Part shown: piece after piece, positions 7,720 to 12,234 of the stretch
How positions within the stretch are numbered: position 1 is the first letter of the stretch
Layout: each line of letters opens with the position of its first letter
Assembly (NCBI GenBank): GCA_964412395.1
Contig: CAYPOY010000136.1
Span: 1 to 12,234, forward strand
Origin: CAYPOY01 sp964412395
Lineage (GTDB): Bacteria; Chloroflexota; Anaerolineae; B4-G1
DNA: 12,234 nt
Reading direction: 5' to 3'
Made by a program: the position numbers and the translations under genes
Notes under the pieces: model-generated
Seen by the model: the letters and a program-made list of their open reading frames with translations, nothing else
Told to the model about the DNA's origin: nothing
Database searches by the model: none

Positions 7720-7858
7720 TGCAGTGGCAGCAATTCCCGTTTTGTCATTATCGTCACGTGGCACAGGCTTGTAGTGACGACTTTAGTCGCTGGTTACGCA
7801 GCAAAAACGACCAAAGTCGTTACTACGAACTCCATAACGGGAATTGCTGATGCAGTGG
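7719..7858. mobile_element. MITE-like element with 14-bp inverted ends and 9-bp target duplication
   Basis: The core is 7728-7849, 122 bp. Its ends are exact inverted repeats, CAGCAATTCCCGTT (7728-7741) and AACGGGAATTGCTG (7836-7849). Exact direct repeats ATGCAGTGG flank it at 7719-7727 and 7850-7858, as expected for a target-site duplication. It is too short for a transposase gene, so it would be a non-autonomous element. An inner imperfect palindrome lies at 7771-7789 and 7808-7826 (19 nt arms, 2 mismatches). It inserted exactly at the ATG overlapping the csm6 stop. The 9-bp duplication is compatible with IS1- or IS256-like transposases, but the family cannot be named from this copy. Confidence 0.8.
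7771..7826. repeat. Inner palindrome of the MITE-like element
   Basis: The left arm GTAGTGACGACTTTAGTCG (7771-7789) pairs with 7808-7826 across an 18-nt loop. Seventeen of 19 positions are complementary and one more can form a G-U pair. It has no T-run on either side. It may be an independent dispersed palindrome nested in the element. Confidence 0.7.
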
Positions 7859-7861
7859 TAA

Positions 7862-7927
7862 CTGGTTGACGACACTAATCCCTACGACGCCATCAACAAC
7901 CTGATCCTTGAACTGCTGGCCTCATAA
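7862..7927 (+). pseudogene. Short coding relic, possible C-terminal tail of a lost csm6-like gene
   Basis: Directly after the MITE-like element one frame reads LV then DDTNPYDAINNLILELLAS and stops at TAA 7925-7927. Removing the element and one duplication joins this frame to the ATG that overlaps the csm6 stop, giving MQW, a TAA stop, then the relic. The composition looks like real protein. The NPYDAINNLILELL pattern loosely resembles the end of the local Csm6 (DPFKRITEFLVQQV): aromatic and hydrophobic positions align, but only two residues are identical. It could be the tail of a deleted paralogue or a decayed small gene. This is weak evidence based on 21 codons. Confidence 0.35.
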
Positions 7928-8010
7928 CACATCACGCAACACGTTTCACGCTCTGCACCTTAACAACCACATACGCAACACGCAATACGCAACACATCCC
8001 GGAGATTCCT
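7928..8010. repeat. Low-complexity ACGCAACA/ACGCAATA run upstream of cas1
   Basis: ACGCAACAC recurs at 7934-7942, and 7973-7995 is made of tandem ACGCAACA and ACGCAATA units. The run ends just before the cas1 ribosome binding site (GGAG, 8001-8004). I see no clear promoter hexamers. cas1 may therefore be read through from the csm operon or start within these repeats. Confidence 0.5.
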
Positions 8011-9039
8011 ATGCCTCCACTATACATCACCACTCAAGGCGCCAAACTCCGCTACTCCAAGCGCCGTCTGACCGTCGAAAAAGAGAATAAGCAAATCGCC
8101 GCCGTCCCCGCCGTCCACGTGGACCAGGTACTCATCTTCGGCAACGTCTCCGTCACCACCCCCGCCCTCAGCTTCCTGCTGGAGAACGGGGTGAACACCG
8201 TCTTCCTCACCCTGCGCGGCCGTTACAAGGGACGGCTCGTCGGGCCGACTGGCGGCAACAGCCGCCTCCGCCTGCGCCAGTACGAGCGCGTTAGCGACCC
8301 CGAATGGGCGTTGGAGACCGCCCGCGCCATCGTCACCGTCAAACTCCACAACACCCGCACCCTCCTCCGCCGCTACGCCCGCCGCACTCCCTCCCCCTCT
8401 CAGGGGGAGGGCCGGGGTGAGGGTCTCACCGCCGCCGCCGACCAACTGACCGGCTTGATCGCCCGCGCCGGACGCTGCCGCACCGTCAACTCGCTCAGCG
8501 GCGTCGAAGGACGCGGGGCCGCCGTCTACTTTTCCGCCTTCCGCCACCTGATCCAGGGAGAGGAGTGGGAATTCAGCAAGCGCACCCGCCGGCCGCCCCG
8601 CGACCCGGTCAACGCACTCCTCAGCTTCGGCTACACGGTCCTCACCCACAACGTCGAATCGGCCGTGCGGGCCGTCGGGCTTGACCCATACATCGGCTTC
8701 CTCCACCAGATCGCCTACAACCGCCCCAGCCTGGCGCTCGACCTGGTCGAAGAGTTCCGCTGCATCATCGTGGATTCCGTCGTCCTGCGCTGTCTGAATA
8801 ACAACATCATCCTCCCCACCCACTTTACCATCACGCCCGACGGGACCTACCCCGTCCTGTTAAACGACGAGGGCCGCAGCCGCTTCATCCGCGAGCTGGA
8901 GACGCGGTTCAACCTGGAATTCAAGCACCCCGACAGCAAAGAGCGGGTCACCTACCGCCGCTGCTTCGAGCTGCAGGCCCGTCAGCTCGCCCGCGGTCTT
9001 CAAACCGGCGAAATCTACCGTCCGTTCAAGGTGAGGTGA
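8011..9039 (+). CDS. cas1: Cas1, integrase of the spacer-acquisition complex
   Basis: At 342 residues this is the metal-dependent integrase that, with Cas2, inserts new spacers at the leader end. The N-terminal beta domain starts LYITTQGAKLRYSKRRLTV. The catalytic helical domain keeps E166 in SGVEGRGA, H232 in GFLHQIAYNRPSLALD, and the D244/E247 pair in DLVEEFR, so it should be active. GGAG at 8001-8004 is 6 bases before ATG8011. Residues 126-139 (TPSPSQGEGRGEGL) are unlike the family. They are encoded by a G/C-rich palindrome and fall in the loop between two helices, LLRRYARR and AADQLTGLIARAG. The reading frame is preserved, so this is an in-frame insertion and not a break. Confidence 0.97.
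   Translation: MPPLYITTQGAKLRYSKRRLTVEKENKQIAAVPAVHVDQVLIFGNVSVTTPALSFLLENGVNTVFLTLRGRYKGRLVGPTGGNSRLRLRQYERVSDPEWALETARAIVTVKLHNTRTLLRRYARRTPSPSQGEGRGEGLTAAADQLTGLIARAGRCRTVNSLSGVEGRGAAVYFSAFRHLIQGEEWEFSKRTRRPPRDPVNALLSFGYTVLTHNVESAVRAVGLDPYIGFLHQIAYNRPSLALDLVEEFRCIIVDSVVLRCLNNNIILPTHFTITPDGTYPVLLNDEGRSRFIRELETRFNLEFKHPDSKERVTYRRCFELQARQLARGLQTGEIYRPFKVR
8389..8411. repeat. REP-like palindrome inserted in frame in cas1
   Basis: CCCTCCCCCT (8389-8398), loop CTC and AGGGGGAGGG (8402-8411) form a perfect 10-bp stem. The G-rich sequence GCCGGGGTGAGGGTC continues to about 8426. Translated it gives PSPSQGEGRGEG, a product I recognise from a dispersed palindromic repeat common in GC-rich bacterial genomes. 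The homopurine and homopyrimidine arms differ sharply from the surrounding cas1 codons. Confidence 0.75.
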
Positions 9040-9041
9040 GG

Positions 9042-9065
9042 GGAAGGAAGGAAGGAAGGAAGGAA
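9042..9065. repeat. GGAA tetranucleotide microsatellite, six copies
   Basis: Six exact GGAA units lie 3 bp after the cas1 stop. A G-rich tract follows at 9075-9096, with runs of 4, 4 and 5 G. Short tandem repeats of this kind change copy number by slippage. This one is outside the coding regions, so only cas1-cas2 spacing would change. Confidence 0.85.
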
Positions 9066-9123
9066 ACAAGTAGACAGGGGACAGGGGAACCGGGGGACAA
9101 GGCAAAACACGCCTTACACCTGA

Positions 9124-9155
9124 CGTTTCACGTTTCACATTTCACGCTTCACACT
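9124..9155. repeat. TTTCACG low-complexity repeat upstream of cas2
   Basis: Units of GTTTCAC, GTTTCAC, ATTTCAC and GCTTCAC follow each other between cas1 and cas2. The style is like the ACGCAACA run before cas1, which itself contains one GTTTCACG. It ends just upstream of the cas2 ribosome binding site (GGAG, 9160-9163). Confidence 0.55.
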
Positions 9156-9169
9156 TCGCGGAGTCACAA

Positions 9170-9463
9170 ATGTCCAAGAACCGCTCTCGTTACGTCATCG
9201 CCTATGACATTCCGAGCGATAAGCGCCGCAACAGGATCGCCCGCGTGCTGGAAGGGCACGGCGAGCGGGTGCAGTACAGCGTCTTTGAATGTCGGCTGAC
9301 CGGCAAACAGTTCGCTGCGCTGTGGAAGGAACTGGGCGAACTGGCCGAGCCAAAGGAAGACAGCCTCCGCGCCTACCGGCTCTGCCCCGCCTGCGCCGGA
9401 TGGGTCAAGACGGTGGGACAGGCGGTGCAGGTGGAGGAGGTGCCGGAGGTCTATATCGTGTGA
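9170..9463 (+). CDS. cas2: Cas2, partner of Cas1 in spacer acquisition
   Basis: At 97 residues this has the normal length for Cas2, the ferredoxin-fold dimer that bridges two Cas1 dimers in the integration complex. RYVIAYDIPSDKRRNRIARVLEGHG at the N-terminus carries the conserved Asp at D13 at the end of the first strand. VQYSVFECRLT is the typical second strand. The C-terminus PEVYIV fits the strand that packs on Cas1. Two cysteines in CPAC (near residues 82-85) are a local feature. GGAG at 9160-9163 precedes ATG9170. The gene is followed at once by a long hairpin and the CRISPR leader. Confidence 0.96.
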   Translation: MSKNRSRYVIAYDIPSDKRRNRIARVLEGHGERVQYSVFECRLTGKQFAALWKELGELAEPKEDSLRAYRLCPACAGWVKTVGQAVQVEEVPEVYIV

Positions 9464-9523
9464 TTGCGAACACCCCCCACGCTGGTCGCTCCTGGCGGCG
9501 ACCTGGAGAGGGGGTGTTCGCAA
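9464..9523. repeat. 60-bp inverted repeat directly after cas2
   Basis: TTGCGAACACCCCC (9464-9477) is exactly complementary to 9510-9523, and an inner stem GGTCGC/GCGACC (9484-9489 with 9498-9503) makes a two-part hairpin. It starts at the base after the cas2 stop. On the + strand an A-run follows, not a T-run, so it is not a standard intrinsic terminator, though the strong stem may still slow polymerase. Its right arm overlaps the likely -35 region of the leader promoter. Confidence 0.85.
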
Positions 9524-9546
9524 AAAACCGGCCTTTATGATATAAT
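9517..9546 (+). promoter_or_regulatory. Probable CRISPR leader promoter
   Basis: TATAAT at 9541-9546 is a perfect -10 hexamer in an AT-rich patch of otherwise GC-rich DNA. TTCGCA at 9517-9522 matches the -35 consensus at 4 of 6 bases with an 18-bp spacer. Transcription would start near 9553, about 85 bases before the first repeat, and run through the array on the + strand. The -35 element lies inside the right arm of the hairpin at 9464-9523. Confidence 0.65.
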
Positions 9547-9637
9547 AGGAGCGCCTTGGAGATGGGGAAATGAAGGTAGGCAACTGGTCAACCCCCGTAT
9601 ATGGTGAATGGGGTGTTACAGATCCCCAAATGTTGCT

Positions 9638-12175
9638 GTCCAAAACCCATCAATGCCCGCAAGGGCATTAAGACTATGCAAACGGTGCACTTATCACGGA
9701 CGACGATAAAATGTCCAAAACCCATCAATGCCCGCAAGGGCATTAAGACCCAGTGACCTCCGCCACCTCGCGGATCGGGCGCATTCGTCCAAAACCCATC
9801 AATGCCCGCAAGGGCATTAAGACTCTGGACCGCGTACGACGGGGATGGACCCTGGTACGCGTCCAAAACCCATCAATGCCCGCAAGGGCATTAAGACGTC
9901 ATCCAGGTTCCTCGTCCGATAGGCATTTCAGGTCCAAAACCCATCAATGCCCGCAAGGGCATTAAGACCCCTCAACTGCGCCAGCCCGCGAGATGCACTT
10001 ACCAGTCCAAAACCCATCAATGCCCGCAAGGGCATTAAGACCAGCGTCTCGTACCCCAGCGCCCGGATCCTCTCCCCCGTCCAAAACCCATCAATGCCCG
10101 CAAGGGCATTAAGACTCAAAGCCATTCTTGCGCTTCATCCAAACTTTGCAGCGTCCAAAACCCATCAATGCCCGCAAGGGCATTAAGACTTGGTGTTGTT
10201 GCACGATCAAGCGGTCGACGAGAGGTCCAAAACCCATCAATGCCCGCAAGGGCATTAAGACCGAGGGTGCGATTGCACTCCAGACGGACGTCTATGCGTC
10301 CAAAACCCATCAATGCCCGCAAGGGCATTAAGACCAGCGGTTGCTGCAATACCGCCGACGCGGGTAATTGGTCCAAAACCCATCAATGCCCGCAAGGGCA
10401 TTAAGACCCGCTTCAAAGGTCTCTCGATTGCTTATCAATCCCCATACGTCCAAAACCCATCAATGCCCGCAAGGGCATTAAGACTCATACTAAGCAAGCG
10501 ACATGCTTTAGATTATACTTGGTCCAAAACCCATCAATGCCCGCAAGGGCATTAAGACCCCCACCCGCTCGTTTCGTTGCTCAGTATTGTGTGGGTCCAA
10601 AACCCATCAATGCCCGCAAGGGCATTAAGACGTGACGAGTGCCCAGTCGATGCGGGCCCCCTCGGGGAGTCCAAAACCCATCAATGCCCGCAAGGGCATT
10701 AAGACAGGTGAAGGTGGCGTTGGGATTGTGATGGTGCAGGGCGTCCAAAACCCATCAATGCCCGCAAGGGCATTAAGACAACGGCACGCCACACAACACC
10801 GACCACACTACCCAGTCCAAAACCCATCAATGCCCGCAAGGGCATTAAGACTTCTCGGAGATCAACTCCTCCTCCACGCACCGTCTTGTCCAAAACCCAT
10901 CAATGCCCGCAAGGGCATTAAGACATGCTGGTATGGCTCCTCCTCCGGTAACCCCAACCCCCGCGTCCAAAACCCATCAATGCCCGCAAGGGCATTAAGA
11001 CATGCTGGTATGGCTCCTCCTCCGGTAACCCCAACCCCCGCGTCCAAAACCCATCAATGCCCGCAAGGGCATTAAGACTGGTTTATGGGTTGAGCGCGGC
11101 GGGGATTTACGTGTGTCCAAAACCCATCAATGCCCGCAAGGGCATTAAGACAACATCAAGAGATTAGCAATGGTAGGGGTGGCGATGTCCAAAACCCATC
11201 AATGCCCGCAAGGGCATTAAGACCCGGATTCACCTGGCGCACAAACTGCAAACCTTCCAGTCCAAAACCCATCAATGCCCGCAAGGGCATTAAGACCTTG
11301 TTTCGTAGTGGCCACCCAGCCTCCTGTCTAAGTCCAAAACCCATCAATGCCCGCAAGGGCATTAAGACCCGTATTCGGTCAAGCTGATGTCTGCTGCTGC
11401 TACTGGTCCAAAACCCATCAATGCCCGCAAGGGCATTAAGACGTGAAAGTAGCGCCGGGGGTCCAGAAGGCGGCGATTGTGTCCAAAACCCATCAATGCC
11501 CGCAAGGGCATTAAGACGGCGCAACACGTGTGTCTAGCACGTTGATGTTATCGTCCAAAACCCATCAATGCCCGCAAGGGCATTAAGACGCCAACAGCGA
11601 GACTTTCACCGTGTCATAGGTCTCCAGTCCAAAACCCATCAATGCCCGCAAGGGCATTAAGACCCACGCCATTCCCGTCACCGGATGGTCGCCCGCCCCC
11701 ACGTCCAAAACCCATCAATGCCCGCAAGGGCATTAAGACCTTCCGGCGCCAAGACCTGGGCTTTCTTTTACCCCTCTCGTCCAAAACCCATCAATGCCCG
11801 CAAGGGCATTAAGACTCGCATCCGTGGGGCTTGCTTCGTGATCCAAGTGATAGGTCCAAAACCCATCAATGCCCGCAAGGGCATTAAGACTCTCTCAGTT
11901 TGCCTATATCCATCCTCCCACCCCCCTGTCCAAAACCCATCAATGCCCGCAAGGGCATTAAGACGCATAGCCCAACTCGGTCTCGGATGCGTATCCCTCG
12001 TCCAAAACCCATCAATGCCCGCAAGGGCATTAAGACAGAGAAGACTGGATATTGTTAATGTGCTTACTGCCCAGTCCAAAACCCATCAATGCCCGCAAGG
12101 GCATTAAGACCCGCGGAGGTGGCCGTGATGAAAGTTGGTGGTGAGGTTGGTCCAAAACCCATCAATGCCCGCAAG
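9638..12175 (+). CRISPR. CRISPR array: 34 full repeats plus one degenerate repeat, 34 spacers
   Basis: The 37-bp repeat begins GTCCAAAACCCATC and ends AAGGGCATTAAGAC. All 34 full copies read as identical, from 9638-9674 to 12074-12110. Spacers are 34-40 bp, mostly 35-38, as is usual for type III. Each repeat contains AATGCCC-GCAA-GGGCATT, a perfect 7-bp stem with a GNRA-type tetraloop, the kind of hairpin Cas6 recognises. Cutting after GGGC would leave the 8-nt tag AUUAAGAC, which resembles known type III tags in length and AU-rich start. Spacers 18 and 19 are identical. Small ORFs across the array are by-products of the repeat. Confidence 0.99.
10925..11041 (+). repeat. Duplicated spacer-repeat unit (spacers 18 and 19)
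   Basis: Spacer 18 (10925-10964) and spacer 19 (11002-11041) are the same 40-bp sequence, beginning ATGCTGGTATGG and ending CCCCAACCCCCGC, separated by one repeat. An exact 77-bp tandem duplication of one unit is the simplest explanation. Two independent acquisitions with identical ends are less likely. Confidence 0.95.
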
Positions 12176-12188
12176 CATTGTAAAGATT
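12150..12188 (+). repeat. Degenerate terminal repeat at the distal end of the array
   Basis: The first 26 bases (12150-12175) match the repeat exactly up to CCCGCAAG. GG is then lost and the rest reads CATTGTAAAGAT in place of CATTAAGAC. The stem-loop is broken, so the last spacer (12111-12149) has no normal 3' processing site. Trailer-end decay of this kind marks the oldest end of the array. Confidence 0.9.
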
Positions 12189-12234
12189 TGTGGGTCTCCT
12201 TGAATTGTTGGGAAACTTGACAAAAATGCACCTA
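12189..12234. other. Post-array flank, no feature recognised
   Basis: This short, AT-richer stretch after the array is cut by the window edge. I see no ORF, repeat or convincing terminator in it. Confidence 0.5.

Larger units (their letters stand above)
9464..9637 (+). promoter_or_regulatory. CRISPR leader
   Basis: These 174 bp lie between cas2 and the first repeat and contain the inverted repeat, an A-run at 9522-9527, the TATAAT promoter and a small stem TGGGG/CCCCA (9609-9613 with 9624-9628) near the first repeat. The leader is on this side because the repeat at the other end is degenerate and cas1-cas2 adjoin it. Confidence 0.8.

Noticed and set aside
7719..7852. A small gene starting at the ATG that overlaps the csm6 stop
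   Set aside because: The frame now reads through the MITE-like element with no recognisable product; the ATG is part of the 9-bp target duplication.
8020..8823. Antisense ORF of 267 codons opposite cas1
   Set aside because: Cas1 is unmistakable on the + strand; the antisense product is a Gly/Ala/Glu-rich shadow.
9075..9096. G-quadruplex in the cas1-cas2 gap
   Set aside because: Only three runs of four or more G are present; the next run is just GG, so a stable four-run motif is not supported.
9464..9527. Intrinsic terminator after cas2
   Set aside because: The stem is strong, but on the + strand an A-run follows and on the minus strand no T-run follows, so the standard rule is not met.
9588..12107. 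Many small ORFs with repeated MPARALR, KTHQCPQGH or LNALAGIDGFWT motifs
   Set aside because: These are translations of the CRISPR repeat in different frames and strands, not proteins.

Overview
This window is a complete type III-A (Csm) CRISPR-Cas locus from a GC-rich bacterium, all on the + strand. Strong Shine-Dalgarno sites (AGGAGG-type) precede almost every gene, and neighbouring genes overlap or nearly touch. The gaps contain dispersed short repeats and palindromes (degenerate ATCCGTG units, ACGCAACA and TTTCACG low-complexity runs, a GTAGTGACGAC palindrome) of a kind I associate with Chloroflexota and similar repeat-rich genomes. That assignment is a low-confidence inference, because the window holds no phylogenetic marker.

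Layout. 1-99: upstream repeat-bearing DNA. 100-294: a 64-residue zinc-ribbon protein overlapping the next gene. 284-7719: the effector operon cas10(csm1)-csm2-csm3-csm4-csm5-csm6. Its junctions are 4-bp overlap, 11-bp gap, 1-bp gap, 8-bp overlap and 4-bp overlap. 7720-8010: a 122-bp MITE-like element with 14-bp terminal inverted repeats and a 9-bp target duplication, then a short coding relic and a low-complexity run. 8011-9039: cas1, carrying an in-frame REP-like palindrome. 9040-9169: GGAA microsatellite, G-rich tract and TTTCACG repeats. 9170-9463: cas2. 9464-9637: leader with a 60-bp inverted repeat and a consensus TATAAT box. 9638-12175: CRISPR array of 34 identical 37-bp repeats plus one degenerate terminal repeat, with 34 spacers of 34-40 bp. 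12176-12234: AT-richer flank with no gene seen.

How it works. Cas1-Cas2 add spacers at the leader end, next to cas2; the degenerate repeat marks the old, distal end. The array is read on the + strand, and processing should leave the 5' tag AUUAAGAC on each crRNA. Csm3 forms the backbone and cuts target RNA, Csm2 is the small subunit, Csm4 holds the tag end with Cas10, and Csm5 caps the 3' end. Target binding should switch on the Cas10 HD nuclease and its GGDD cyclase, whose cyclic oligoadenylate activates the CARF-HEPN RNase Csm6. Every catalytic motif that can be checked by eye is intact. No cas6 lies in the window, so crRNA processing must be supplied from elsewhere.

The core system is known. 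The less ordinary parts are the coupled zinc-ribbon gene, the palindromic elements inserted in or beside cas genes (csm4/csm5 junction, after csm6, inside cas1, in the leader), and an exact duplication of one spacer-repeat unit.
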